Assembly: GCA_028712695.1 (NCBI GenBank)
Contig: JAQTQZ010000001.1
Location: 141,776 to 205,775 of the forward strand
From: Methylovulum sp.
GTDB lineage: Bacteria > Pseudomonadota > Gammaproteobacteria > Methylococcales > Methylomonadaceae
Length of the DNA: 64,000 bases
Reading direction: 5' to 3'
Shown here: positions 10,301 through 18,430 of the stretch, piece by piece
Layout: every line of letters begins with the position of its first letter
Numbering within the stretch: the stretch's first letter is position 1
Program-made: the position numbers and the translations under genes
Notes under the pieces: generated by a model
Seen by the model: only the letters and a program-made list of their open reading frames with translations
Databases searched by the model: none
What the model was told of the DNA's origin: nothing

Positions 10301-13026
10301 TTGTGATCTTAAACGGAAAGGAGTCGTCCTATATTGAGGATTTCCAATCTCTACTGGAGGGCATGGTGCGGGAAAACCAGGCATTTTCAACCCAACAGGA
10401 GAAGGATAGCCAAGGTGCAATTTTTGTCATGCGGGTTGACCAACTTTCGCCAGAAGAATTGCGACTGCTACAAACGGGCGCGCGGGCGGTGCTCGTCAGC
10501 AGTCGGGGCACCTTGGCCGAGCAGTTGTTAAGACGCCCTCGCCCTGCGGCGGCTTTCGTTATGGTTAAGCCCAAGCCTGACCTCGGAGACTATTTACCAC
10601 CATTGGCGCTACCTCCGCTTGAATTCTTTAACGGGCTCGGCGGCTTTAGCGATGAGGGGCGCGAATATGTGATCGTACTCGACAACGGTCAGTGGACACC
10701 GGCTCCTTGGATCAATGTGATTGCCAATGCCGAGTTCGGTTTTATGGTATCGGAGTTGGGTAGCGGCTGCACCTGGTGTGGCAACAGCCGGGAAAACCAG
10801 TTGACGCCTTGGTCGAACGACCCGGTCAGCGATCCGTCTGGGGAAATATTCTATTTGCGCGATGATGAGACAGGGGCAGTGTGGAGTCCGACCGTCCTGC
10901 CTATCCGGGTTGACAATGCCAGCTATGTGATTCGCCACGGACAGGGATATAGCTGTTTCGAGCATGCCTCCCACGGGATTCACAGCGAGCTGCTGCAATT
11001 CGTCAGCCCGGACGACCCGATTAAGGTCTCGTCTTTGACCTTGACCAATGTTTCCGGGCGAAGCCGCCGATTGACCATCACCGCCTACGTCGAATGGGTG
11101 CTAGGTGCTTCACGTAGCGTAACTGCTGATCATGTCATCACCGAACTTGACCCGGAAACAGGTGCCTTATTCGCTTACAACCCTTGGGACGTGGAATTCG
11201 GCCAGCGTATCGCCTTCGCCGATCTTGCTGGTCGGCAGACCCGCTGGACTGGGGACAGGGCTGAATTTATCGGCCGCAACGGTAGCCTGGATGCACCGGC
11301 GTGCCTGCTGGGTTCCAGTGCGTTGAAAAATCGCGTCGGCGCGGGGTTAGACCCTTGCGCTGCACTGCAAGAGGTGATTGAGCTTGCGCCTAATGGGCGC
11401 ACCGAGATCGTCTTCCTGCTGGGACAAGGCAATGATCGCACCCAAGCGTGCGAATTGGTGCAGCGCTATCGGGCAACCGAAACAGCAACGACATTGGCCA
11501 ACGTGAAGCAGTCTTGGGAGCAGGTGCTGGGCAAGATTCAGGTGAAAACGCCGGATAGGGAACTCGATATTTTGCTGAACCGCTGGCTACTATATCAAAC
11601 CCTGAGTTGCCGACTATGGGCTAGGGCCGCTTTCTATCAAGTGGGCGGGGCATTCGGCTTCCGCGACCAATTGCAGGACAGCATGGCATTGGTCGTTACC
11701 CGGCCCGATCTGACCCGCGCCCACCTGCTTCGTGCCACGGCACGCCAGTTTGTTGAAGGTGATGTGCAACATTGGTGGCATCCGCCGACGGGTCGCGGCG
11801 TGCGCACCCGTTTTTCCGATGACCGGGTCTGGTTGCCTTATGCCGTCTTACGGTATATCAAGGTGACCGGCGATACCGATGTGCTCGACGAGTCGGTGCC
11901 GTTTCTGGAAGGCGCAGCGCTAGCGGCGGAACAGGATGATGCTTATTACGAGCCCACCCAATCCTTGCAGCAAGCCAATCTTTTCGAACACTGCGCCCGT
12001 GCGCTGGATATGAGTCTGGAAACGGGTTCGCATGGCCTGCCGCTGATGGGGAGTGGCGATTGGAACGACGGGATGAACCGGGTCGGCAATCAAGGCAAAG
12101 GCGAGAGTGTCTGGCTGGCTTGGTTCCTGATCGCCACGCTTGACGAATTCGCAACACTGGCGGCAGTCAGGGATGAAGCCCAGCGTGCAGCCAGCTGGCG
12201 TGAACACGCCGCACAATTGAAGATAGCGGTGGAAACCGAAGCTTGGGACGGCGCATGGTACCGGCGCGCCTATTTCGATGACGGTTCGCCCTTAGGTTCG
12301 GCCACCAACGCCGAATGCCGCATTGATTCGATCGCCCAGAGCTGGGGGGTCATCTCCGGCGCCGCTGGTGCAGAACGTGCGCAACGGGCGATGCTGTCGG
12401 TACGGGAATATCTCGTTCGTGACGGCGACGGTTTGGTGTTGCTGTTCACCCCGCCCTTCGACAAGACCGAACGGGATCCCGGCTACATCAAGAGCTACCC
12501 GCCAGGCATCCGGGAGAACGGTGGCCAGTACACCCATGCAGCCATCTGGTCAGTCATTGCTTACGCGATGCTCGGTGAAGGTGAGCAGGCGATGGAGCTG
12601 CTGCGCATGCTGAATCCGATCAAGCGCACCGCCACCCGCACCGGTGTTTACGCTTATAAGGTCGAGCCTTATGTGCTGGCGGCGGATATTTATGCCGAAT
12701 CGCCCCATGTGCGACGTGGCGGCTGGACTTGGTACACAGGCGCTGCTGGGTGGTTTTACCGTGCCGGACTGGAATCCATTCTGGGTCTACAGGTCTGCGC
12801 CGACCAATTGGTATTCGCTCCCTGTATTCCCAAATCATGGCATGGTTATAGTATTTTTTACCAGCATGGAACTAGCCGCTATGAAATCACGGTTGAAAAC
12901 CCGAACGGCGTGGCACACGGTATAGTCAGGATAGAACTGGACGGTGAATGCCTGTTAAATGCCAATGGCATAGCATTGCAGGATGACGGACAGTTACATA
13001 AAGTGACGGTGGTGCTGGGGTTATAA
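4309..13026 (+). CDS. ndvB: Cyclic beta-1,2-glucan synthase (NdvB/Cgs type)
   Basis: A 2905-residue inner-membrane enzyme expected to polymerise glucose from UDP-glucose into beta-1,2-glucan, cyclise it and trim it by phosphorolysis. Order seen: cytoplasmic N-terminus; first membrane helices near residues 400-460; GT84 glycosyltransferase core with LDAGTKLP (about 620) and HRWARGDWQLLPW (about 775); further membrane helices to about 980; a glycoamylase-like domain with SWSGSMFEYLMP near 1420; then beta-sandwich and GH94 regions with WHPPTGRGVRTRF (about 2490) and the catalytic GSGDWNDGMN (about 2580). A TTG at 4291 extends the frame, but GGAG sits 8 bases before ATG 4309. The size matches the family. 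The gene is visibly more GC-rich than the cox region and lies between IS scars, suggesting acquisition. A perfect terminator follows. Confidence 0.92.
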   Translation: MTKWQERRQHVRVGHPGGEEPIRFELFSIERLEQHAVSLAQAQKVSGRKQGRKLIPRVHDNSQVLLEAYQAAAKSVRQHHVITPAAEWLLDNFHIIEEQVSDILIDLPESYYWELPKLAEGVLAGYPRVYGVAWALVAHTDSRFAPELLMHFVAAYQNVEPLTLGELWAIPITLRVLLVENLRRLAVRIMHSQTGRLLADEFVDLIEQIAVQSDKPDSPLPAAVLPGIEMQQAYVVQILQRLHEPHPGTAVSLDFLNDWLDKQGASLDDIVHREHADQVADNLTVRNIITSMRAISVFEWPRFVEDASLVDKRLRAYDGYAAMDFLTRDRYRHAIEELARRSPYPEVVITDKVIAKIQHISEQSVTEGRQQEPGHYLIGAGRYAFEREVDYRPSLKQHLLRAYVAHAGFAYVGSLVLLTGLLLALPLNASFAAGLSGFPLFLLALFGVFPASDIAVGLVNRFIIAGLPPRHLPRLELKDGVPKALSTFVVVPTMFASEAEVKDQVGQMEIRYLANPDGEVRFALLSDWSDAELETMPDDNRLLSVAVTAIIALNAKYGGQRFFVFHRKRLWNPCEGKWMGWERKRGKLHEFNRLLRGATDTSFLPIAGQPATAPPDVCYVITLDAGTKLPMGVISQLVGVAAHPLNSPVFDLASRCVIDGYGILQPRVTPTLPLRQEHSMFHRIFAGASGTDAYSSSVSELYQDLFALGTYNGKGLYHVDTFEAALAGRVPDNTQLSHDLFESVYARCALVSDIEFFEEFPSHTEVAASREHRWARGDWQLLPWIFGPLGKGMPVIGRWKMLDNLRRSLSAPGAFFALVASWAIPDAPQLMLIGFVLTALAFPALLAVTSVLRLPSRGVSLGTHLRAATENVLWAFGNSLVALTLLAQHAWRMMDAIFSTLVRLFITHRQLLKWVTALQAKAAAGNALENLIRPLGSSSTVVIAAGAVVLLFNPAGITVAAPFLLLWWLAPVVARALSLPPKLDPDESLLPQDSQQLRLIGRRIWRFFTTFVTAEEHYLPPDNFQEDPQPVIAHRSSPTNFGLYLLSVTAARDFGWIGLMDTVDRLEATLTTLTALPRLHGHFYNWYDTSDLHILEPRYVSTVDSGNLAGHLLTLVQSCREMLGRPLALSSALTGLSDTHQLLMDALAHITDDRRTLTVTLKELRQKGIVLGELFGSHPASPDEWSRLWRQLALGADTLHDLVRAYSAERGDTGDNEMLSWVTLLRDDIRSHVRDVDSLIPWIHFAARLDTSPELAALGKQLTLETRLGELAGCYALGLADLEASSAGAMFDGSSITPDGLKTLAKRLRSGKEQAETLTERLENMAAQMDALFHEMDFSFLYDSQCHLFSIGYRVMEGTLDPSYYDLLASEARLSSFVAIAKRDVPGTHWFHLGRRVTRVAHGTALLSWSGSMFEYLMPSLVMFTPRYSLLDQTCRQVVKRQIEYGKERGVPWGVSESAFNGRDLFYTYQYAAFGVPGLGMKRGLGEDLVISPYATALAAMYLPHAAVENFDRLENEGALGRFGFYEALDFTPVRLAEDQRVAIVRCYMAHHQGMSLVAFANVVHNGAMRHRFHRAALIMAADLLLQERIPLGADTSSLPVLLDLSEVKESVQPPIRRVPSPTSFIPSTRLLSNGRYVVMITAAGSGYSLWKNLAVTRWREDVTRDAWGSYLYLRDVANGQVWSAGYQPTVVPPDEYEVVFAEDRVRITRTDGSIVSTLEIVVSPEDDAEIRRLSLTNTGLHTLEIEITSYAEVVLAPFPADIAHPAFSNLFVQTEYLPQARALIAGRHRRSPGNSDIWAAHVLADDRTDDGLQYETDRGRFIGRGQTLREPIAVMDGRPLTNTVGAVLDPIFSLRTRVRIAAGATQHVTFTTLVAASRLEVVELADKYRNAGAFERVSAMAWTHAHVQLYHLRTKPDEAQLFQGLANRLVYADPSLRSVDKLVQTNSLNVTGLWRFGISGDRPIVLLRVTEYEDRAFVEQLLRAHEYWRMKGLAIDLVILNGKESSYIEDFQSLLEGMVRENQAFSTQQEKDSQGAIFVMRVDQLSPEELRLLQTGARAVLVSSRGTLAEQLLRRPRPAAAFVMVKPKPDLGDYLPPLALPPLEFFNGLGGFSDEGREYVIVLDNGQWTPAPWINVIANAEFGFMVSELGSGCTWCGNSRENQLTPWSNDPVSDPSGEIFYLRDDETGAVWSPTVLPIRVDNASYVIRHGQGYSCFEHASHGIHSELLQFVSPDDPIKVSSLTLTNVSGRSRRLTITAYVEWVLGASRSVTADHVITELDPETGALFAYNPWDVEFGQRIAFADLAGRQTRWTGDRAEFIGRNGSLDAPACLLGSSALKNRVGAGLDPCAALQEVIELAPNGRTEIVFLLGQGNDRTQACELVQRYRATETATTLANVKQSWEQVLGKIQVKTPDRELDILLNRWLLYQTLSCRLWARAAFYQVGGAFGFRDQLQDSMALVVTRPDLTRAHLLRATARQFVEGDVQHWWHPPTGRGVRTRFSDDRVWLPYAVLRYIKVTGDTDVLDESVPFLEGAALAAEQDDAYYEPTQSLQQANLFEHCARALDMSLETGSHGLPLMGSGDWNDGMNRVGNQGKGESVWLAWFLIATLDEFATLAAVRDEAQRAASWREHAAQLKIAVETEAWDGAWYRRAYFDDGSPLGSATNAECRIDSIAQSWGVISGAAGAERAQRAMLSVREYLVRDGDGLVLLFTPPFDKTERDPGYIKSYPPGIRENGGQYTHAAIWSVIAYAMLGEGEQAMELLRMLNPIKRTATRTGVYAYKVEPYVLAADIYAESPHVRRGGWTWYTGAAGWFYRAGLESILGLQVCADQLVFAPCIPKSWHGYSIFYQHGTSRYEITVENPNGVAHGIVRIELDGECLLNANGIALQDDGQLHKVTVVLGL

Positions 13027-13036
13027 GCTAACTCGC

Positions 13037-13074
13037 ACTAAACAACCACCCGCTTTAACAGGTGGTTGTTTAGT
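13037..13074 (+). terminator. Rho-independent terminator after ndvB
   Basis: A perfect 14-bp inverted repeat, ACTAAACAACCACC and GGTGGTTGTTTAGT, with a 10-base loop, 10 bases after the ndvB stop. The T-rich 3' arm can supply the U tract. Confidence 0.8.
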
Positions 13075-13209
13075 TATGGACTTCATCTTTCCGAACTTCC
13101 TGCTCCGCCTTAACCCAATCCTGATCTGCATGACCGTTCTGGTGGCCTTCCGACCTCCCGACCTAAACAACAAGTTATCTAATCTGTGTTTACTAACAAA
13201 GCAAAAGGC

Positions 13210-13340
13210 TATAGTGGATCCCGAAATTCAGACCAGACGCTAAGGAGAAACAGTGTCAAACTAACGGTCAAAAAACGGGAGAACTGCCATGGGTACAAAA
13301 CGCAAAACACATAGTTGCAAGCTTCAAGGCGAAAGTTGCT
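13210..13340 (+). mobile_element. IS3-family left end with orfA start
   Basis: Begins with the terminal repeat TATAGTGGATCCC at 13210. ATG 13289 opens MGTKRKTHS, a typical IS3 OrfA start, followed by a few more OrfA-like residues (CKLQGESC) before similarity ends near 13335. The matching right end of the same IS type lies at 49.5 kb in the same orientation. Between the ndvB terminator and this remnant (13075-13209) I see nothing coding. Confidence 0.65.
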
Positions 13341-13346
13341 TTATGG

Positions 13347-13760
13347 TTAATCCGATATAAAAAGACGTCCTGTCATCGCCTCAGTAAAAAGGCTGTCAAC
13401 GGAACATCGCAATTTATTGCGGAGGGATTTAAGTTGCGCCCATTTATGTTCGATAGGGTTAAGGTCGGGTGAGTAGGTGGGCAAAAATTCAAGGGTATGT
13501 CCGGCGTTGCCGATGCGGTCTTTAATGTCTTCCCGCTTGTGGAAGGTGGCGTTATCCATGACAACGACGCTGCTTGCGGGGAGTTTTGGCAGCAAATCCT
13601 GTGTGGCCCAAGCGCAAAAGACGTCGGCGTTGATGTTGCATGGGAACAGTGAAACCGACAGCAGCGTCCCCTTGACGGGCGCAACGCCAGGACGGGTTTC
13701 TGCATCATTGCCGCGCAAGGCGTGAAAAACACCGATTGCGGCCAGGACAAAGGCGATGAT
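13347..13760 (-). pseudogene. IS630-family transposase, C-terminal half
   Basis: The minus-strand frame ending at 13347 carries the DDE half of an IS630 transposase: GTLLSVSLFPCNIN, then VVVMDNATFHK (second catalytic Asp) and LPTYSPDLNPIEHKWAQLK (catalytic Glu). The N-terminal part is missing; the frame fades into unrelated sequence where an IS5 fragment starts on the opposite strand. Confidence 0.8.
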
Positions 13761-14179
13761 GCCCACAGGGCACAAGTGCGGGGAAAAGGGTGTCCGGCAT
13801 CAAACGCCATGTCGTGGTTGACCCCCAAGGGCCACCCCATGCCATCGCGGCCAATGTCACTGACCGCCAAGGCGCACCCGACGCTATCGGGCGCAATAAG
13901 GACAGGTTGTCGTCGGTGGCCACGGTCTTGGTGGATGGCGGCTATACCGTCCAGCCGTTCGACGGGGCCGTCCGGGAGCTGGTCGGGGCTACGGTACAAG
14001 TCGCCAAACGGGGCGGACTGCATACCTTCACGGCCATCCCCCAACGTTGGGTCGTCGAACGCTCTTTAGCCTGGTTGGAAAAAGGCCGCAGGCTTTGGAA
14101 AAACACCGGGCGTTTGCCCAACACCAGCCTGCAGTCCGTCAATTTGGCTTTTTTGGCCTTACTGTTACGAAGATATTGA
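13757..14179 (+). pseudogene. IS5-family transposase, C-terminal half
   Basis: The readable frame, with a convenient GTG at 13790, has the second half of an IS5/IS1031-like transposase: GIKRHVVVDPQG, then VLVDGGYT and the C-terminal RWVVERSLAWLEKGRRLWKN with the catalytic Glu. The N-terminus is absent where the element abuts the IS630 fragment. AACAGGCTCT follows the stop and resembles a terminal repeat of this family. Confidence 0.8.
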
Positions 14180-14189
14180 ACAGGCTCTA

Positions 14190-14551
14190 AAAGGACTTGC
14201 AGGCCTCGCTAAAAAGTGATTGGAGACTTGACAATTCGAGTTCTTAAGAGATGATGCTATCATTTTTTTTCCTTCGTTTTGGTTTGTGCATTGGCTTCGG
14301 GCAATGCGTCCCGTACTGTCCAGCAGCAAAATTAGTGAATACAATGCAACATTTTGCTGTCGGATATTATTTTGCCTTCTGCATTCCAACATTATTTTTT
14401 TTAGCACGAAACGTCCGCGTAAGACGCAAATCCAAAATTTGCTTACAACCATCGAACTTGGTGAAGGCAAACCCAGAAACTGAAACCTTTACTAAAGGAC
14501 CGCCTGACATGGATTATAAGCCCGTATGACTAAGGTCTTGGGTGAAAACCG
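14190..14551. other. Intergenic region, no recognisable gene
   Basis: About 360 bases following the IS5 remnant. Short open frames on both strands overlap each other and show no family features. I see no clear promoter or terminator. Confidence 0.4.
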
Positions 14552-14830
14552 TTACAGGGTGCAATAGGCCCATTCGAAAACAAGCAGCCGGTAGGCCATC
14601 GCGGCCAACGAAGGTGCCAGGACTGCATGCCGCAGGAAGAAATCTTTTCCAGGTGGCTCTCTTTCTGTTAGAGCCGCCCGTTCCATGAAACTCGTATGAA
14701 AGACAACATGGGCATCACAGTTGCCTGGGCAGGATATTCCATCATTGTAGATTGTCAGACAAACGGTTTCCGCAGGACTAGCCCCAGGTAACATGAGTGC
14801 CAGAAGTAGGAGCAGATTCAAAATGCGCAT
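14552..14830 (-). CDS. Small secreted protein, hypothetical
   Basis: A 92-residue product with a convincing signal peptide: MRILN, a hydrophobic LLLLLALMLPG core, then an SPAET cleavage region. The mature part begins VCLTIYNDGISCPGNCDAHVVFH, with three Cys in the exported portion. The start at 14830 is chosen because AAGGAG lies 7 bases upstream; an extension to 14869 lacks such a site. The mature domain is short and may be truncated. I do not recognise a family. It lies among IS fragments. Confidence 0.5.
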   Translation of the reverse strand: MRILNLLLLLALMLPGASPAETVCLTIYNDGISCPGNCDAHVVFHTSFMERAALTEREPPGKDFFLRHAVLAPSLAAMAYRLLVFEWAYCTL

Positions 14831-15040
14831 AACAGTCTCCTTGTGGGATTCGTGAGTTAATTCTTGCAAATTTTTATCTAGCGTTGAGCCGATTAATTAA
14901 ATCTAACCTTTGAAAGAGCTTAGTTTAGTATCCTTATTTTTCTAGTAAAAATGCTAAGTTTTTTCTGATTAGCAAGATACTTCGGCCGAGCGTAATCAAG
15001 CCCAACGGCAAACACTGGAGCCAGCAAAAACCGGGCGGCG

Positions 15041-15184
15041 TTTCCCAATGATGAGACGGTATTGAAGTTGTTCTATTTGGCCTTGGCTAACATCAGCAAG
15101 AAAGGGTCAATGCCACTACAAAGCTGGAAAGCCAAGCCCAATCGGTTTGCTATCCAGTTTGTAGGCCGGATGCTTGACCGATAA
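15041..15184 (+). pseudogene. IS256-family transposase C-terminal remnant
   Basis: Forty-seven codons read FPNDETVLKLFYLALANISK, then a Trp-containing PLQSWKAKPNRFAIQF segment and a stop. This is the conserved C-terminus of IS256 (mutator-type) transposases (FPxDExLLKLLYLALxNISKKW...). There is no start codon and no catalytic domain upstream. Confidence 0.7.
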
Positions 15185-15251
15185 TTGAAAATCCGTTTGC
15201 ACAAATTTCTGGATTCCTCTTGCCATGTTATCGCAGCTAAAGCTAGCTGGC

Positions 15252-15995
15252 CTAAGCAGGTGGTTTTAACTTTATGATGGGCAATAAATTTACTTGGCTG
15301 ATTAGCTTGTCGCTGACTAATGCACCGCACAGCGAGTGACTGGCGGGCAAATTAATATCAAGAATCTTCCAGGCAGATGTTTGCCCATAATCGGCGGGTA
15401 AGCTTAAAAATAGGCTAGGATTGGCGGGGTCTGTCACACAAGATTGTAAGCCTAACGCCATGCCTCGCCCCGTGGCTTTTACAAAGGCTTCTTTTTTTGT
15501 CCAAAAACAATAGAATGCGGCGGTTTTTTCGGTTTCTGGCAGTTGATGCCAGTATGCCGCTTCAACATCAGCAAAACATTTATCAACCAGCAAGGCCAAA
15601 TTGTTTCTGGGTTTGCAGTGTTCAATATCAACCCCTAACTGGCAGTTTTGTGCTACGGCAATTACTAGGTTATTGGCTGTATGCGAGATGTTGAATGCCA
15701 AGTCAGGGTGATCCGCAAGATAGGGTTTGCCGTGTGCGGCTTTTTTTATGTTGATTTGTTCAGGGGGCTGGGCAAGATAACGCGAAAGAATATTCCGCAA
15801 GTGACCATGTGCTTCAACATAATGCTGTTGCAACAAAGGGTTTGCCAGTTTTTCGGCGTGGGCACGTTCGCTTTTATCGAGCAGCGGCCAAAAGTGCGGA
15901 TAATCCGCGCCGGTCACCGCCAGTTTGCCATACCAGAGGTCGGCGCTATCCCCCTTAATGGTTAACAATGCCCAGTCCTTCACCCCGAGGGTCAC
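15252..15995 (-). CDS. Sfp-type 4'-phosphopantetheinyl transferase
   Basis: Transfers the phosphopantetheine arm of CoA to a serine of acyl- or peptidyl-carrier proteins. The 247-residue length fits the Sfp/AcpT group. Diagnostic motifs are present: GVDIEH (Mg-binding Asp and Glu, about residues 120-125) and FWTKKEAFVKATGRG (about 163-177), plus the N-terminal HGKPYL...FNISHT segment. The start overlaps the 3' end of the gamma-glutamyltransferase gene by 41 bases on the same strand; no better start is evident. No polyketide or peptide synthase is in the window, so the target carrier protein is unknown. Confidence 0.88.
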   Translation of the reverse strand: MTLGVKDWALLTIKGDSADLWYGKLAVTGADYPHFWPLLDKSERAHAEKLANPLLQQHYVEAHGHLRNILSRYLAQPPEQINIKKAAHGKPYLADHPDLAFNISHTANNLVIAVAQNCQLGVDIEHCKPRNNLALLVDKCFADVEAAYWHQLPETEKTAAFYCFWTKKEAFVKATGRGMALGLQSCVTDPANPSLFLSLPADYGQTSAWKILDINLPASHSLCGALVSDKLISQVNLLPIIKLKPPA

Positions 15996-17625
15996 TTGCA
16001 GCCGTTAATGACCGGGTCTTTTTATGCCACTGCACTGCTTGCATATCACCGAAACGGTAACGGGCTATTTTAAGTTGGTGCCCTAATTTAGCCAGTTTGT
16101 GCTGTTGGTCTGGAGTCAATGCGCCGGGCTCATATTCCAACACATCAGGGATAAATTGATGATGGAAACGTGGGGTCTGTACCCATGATTCCGGGCCATT
16201 GCCCGCGGCAAAATCCAGTGTGGCCAATAACACCATCGATGGGATACGGCTGCCGCCCGGCGTACCGAGAGCCGCTATGCGTTGGTCATCTTCCAGAAAG
16301 GTTGGGGTCATGCTCGATAACATGCGTTTGCCTGGCGCAATCGAGTTGGCAACGCCGCCAACCAGTCCGTAGCCGTTTAATGCACCTTCCTGGCTGGAAA
16401 AGTCGTCCATTTCGTCATTCAGCAATACGCCCGTACCTTCGGCAACGAATCCCGAACCGAACGGGAAATTGATGCTGAGCGTTGCCGCCACGCGGTTGCC
16501 TTCGGCATCCATAATGGAAAAATGTGTGGTGTTGTCGCCTTCCGGTTGCCCTGCAATAGTGCCGGACAGGTAACTGTTCGGCAAGGCCTTGTCGGCACGT
16601 AAGCTACTACGTAACCCTGCGGCATAGTCCGCATTCAGTAGCCGGGCGATAGGAATGGCGATAAAGTCGCTGTCGCCTAAGTACAACGCGCGGTCATGGT
16701 GGGCGCGGCGCAGGGCTTCCGCAACAAGGTGCGCGCGGGTGCTGTCATCGCTTTGTTGCAAGTCGTAAGCGGACAAGATATTCAATGCTTCAAGCAGCAC
16801 GATACCGCCCGATGACGAGGGGGGGGCTGTGGTGATTTTGATGCCATGATAAGTGCCGGTGAGCGGCGTGCGTTCGGCGACCCGATAAGCGTCAAGGTCT
16901 TGTTGGCTCCAGATGCCACCGGCTTTATTGATGCCGTTGAGCAATTTGTTGGCAATATCACCGCGATAAAAGCCATCCCGTCCCGATTCGGCTAGCCGTG
17001 TTAAGGTACGCGCCAAATCAGGCTGTTTCAAAATGGCATAAACTGTTGGTGGTTTGCCGTCAGGTAAGAAAATCGCTGCTGTTTGTGGGTATTTTTTTAA
17101 TACCTCGGCTCTAAATTTAAGCATTTTTAGATACTTGTTGCCTACCGCAAACCCCGTTTGCGCATAACGGATGGCGGGGGCTAGGTTTGCAGATAAGGGC
17201 AGCCGTCCGTATTTTTCCGATAAATGCACCAGCGCGGCAGGCAACCCTGGAATGCCTGCGGCTAACGGGCCATCCAGCGACAAGCGGGGGACGACTTTAC
17301 CTTTACTATCGACAAACATATCCTTATGTGCCGCCAGCGGTGCTTTCTCGCGGCCATCAACCACAGTTTCAAACTGATCGCTCGCTCTGTGCAGCAGCCA
17401 ATATCCGCCTCCACCCAGCCCCGATCCGGTTGGTTCAACAACCGCTAAAGCCGCGCTGACAGCGACTGCCGCATCAAACACGTTGCCGCCGTTACGTATA
17501 ATTTCAAATCCGGCCTCGGTGGCTAAGGGATGGGCACTGGCTATGGCTACCTTTGGTGTATCGGCATAAGCAGTGATAGTCCAGCAAAGGGTGAACAAAA
17601 GGACAATATAATAGTTTTTGAGCAT
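15955..17625 (-). CDS. ggt: Gamma-glutamyltransferase
   Basis: A periplasmic N-terminal nucleophile hydrolase that cleaves glutathione and other gamma-glutamyl compounds; the precursor self-cleaves into large and small subunits. The product is 556 residues. The start at 17625 gives MLKNYYIVLLFTLCWTITAY followed by a signal cleavage site; the longer frame to 17667 adds no signal-like sequence. Family motifs: GGNVFDAAVA, GLGGGGYW, and the autocleavage/nucleophile region NTTHFSIMDAEGN (first Thr of TTH). GSGFVAEGTGVLLNDEMDDF and the GTPGGSRIP loop follow. Full length. The downstream PPTase gene overlaps it, implying co-transcription. Confidence 0.92.
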   Translation of the reverse strand: MLKNYYIVLLFTLCWTITAYADTPKVAIASAHPLATEAGFEIIRNGGNVFDAAVAVSAALAVVEPTGSGLGGGGYWLLHRASDQFETVVDGREKAPLAAHKDMFVDSKGKVVPRLSLDGPLAAGIPGLPAALVHLSEKYGRLPLSANLAPAIRYAQTGFAVGNKYLKMLKFRAEVLKKYPQTAAIFLPDGKPPTVYAILKQPDLARTLTRLAESGRDGFYRGDIANKLLNGINKAGGIWSQQDLDAYRVAERTPLTGTYHGIKITTAPPSSSGGIVLLEALNILSAYDLQQSDDSTRAHLVAEALRRAHHDRALYLGDSDFIAIPIARLLNADYAAGLRSSLRADKALPNSYLSGTIAGQPEGDNTTHFSIMDAEGNRVAATLSINFPFGSGFVAEGTGVLLNDEMDDFSSQEGALNGYGLVGGVANSIAPGKRMLSSMTPTFLEDDQRIAALGTPGGSRIPSMVLLATLDFAAGNGPESWVQTPRFHHQFIPDVLEYEPGALTPDQQHKLAKLGHQLKIARYRFGDMQAVQWHKKTRSLTAASDPRGEGLGIVNH

Positions 17626-17745
17626 TTTTATTTGATTCGGGGAGATGGGGTGGTCACATTCTAACAAGGGATGCGATGATCTGCTAAGGCGCTAGGGCAA
17701 TTATAGGGAAGCCAAACTTTTGGCGGGGACAATGATTCGATTGGG

Positions 17746-17787
17746 TTATTTGTTATTTGTTATTTGTTATTTGTTATTTGTTATTTG
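17746..17787. repeat. Six tandem copies of a 7-mer (TTATTTG)
   Basis: Six perfect, contiguous TTATTTG units, about 120 bases upstream of the ggt start on its promoter side. Heptamer tracts of this kind change length by slippage; a length not divisible by three does not matter in non-coding DNA but could alter promoter spacing. Confidence 0.9.
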
Positions 17788-17852
17788 GTTACGATCCATC
17801 GATCAGGATATGGTCATCTATCACGAGAGGATGCCTGCTTTAGCGGTGGTTG

Positions 17853-18077
17853 TTATCGCAAACTAACCAAGCCATTCTTTCTTTGTCTTAGCCGCCACGC
17901 CTCATATTCTTGAGTTGCTTCAAGCCAGTCTTCTTGGTCACAGTTAGGCCAAAAGCCTCTAGCTAATGCTTTGTAATAAGCGGATTCGGCTATCCAGCGG
18001 TTTTTTTCGATTGTTTCGGTAGCAGCTGGCTGACATTCAGTTTTTTTTGCCGAAGGCTTTTTAGCTTTTTTTATCAT
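17853..18077 (-). CDS. DUF2934 domain protein
   Basis: A 74-residue protein with a Lys-rich N-terminus (KKAKKPSAKK) and a DUF2934 core: RWIAESAYYKALARGFWP, then DQEDWLEATQEYEAW. DUF2934 proteins share this IAxxAYxxAxxRGF...DWLxAExE pattern. Basic N-terminus, no signal peptide or membrane segment. Function unknown. It stands alone, reading away from the peroxidase gene. Confidence 0.75.
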   Translation of the reverse strand: MIKKAKKPSAKKTECQPAATETIEKNRWIAESAYYKALARGFWPNCDQEDWLEATQEYEAWRLRQRKNGLVSLR

Positions 18078-18430
18078 TGGCTAAGCTTATGTGGGGTAGG
18101 AGGCTAACAGTATAAATCACATCTATTTTTAAACTATAGCCGATCGGCTGGGATGTAGCGTAACAAAGTTCAGGCATTCGGAACATGTATTCCCAAGCGT
18201 TACGCACGGATTATCTAGTGGAAATTACTTGTTAACCTGACTTTGAATGCTAGACTGTTTACTGCTCTTATTATAATTATCTAGGCTGAAGACTCTTGGC
18301 GTTACTGCAAAACTGCATCAGTCCAGTTGTTATAAGGTGGGTAATCGCGTTAGAAAATTCATTCACTTGATTTTCTACATAAAAATTATTGGGGCGTTAT
18401 CAAAGACTACAACGTAAATAGGATGGTCAA
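18078..18430. other. Intergenic promoter region of the di-haem peroxidase gene
   Basis: About 350 bases between divergent genes. No small reading frame or strong palindrome stands out. AGGATGG immediately precedes ATG 18431 and serves as ribosome site. Confidence 0.4.

Noticed and set aside
17746..17787. Short CRISPR-like array
   Set aside because: The units are seven bases, contiguous and without spacers; it is a simple tandem repeat. No cas genes occur in the window.
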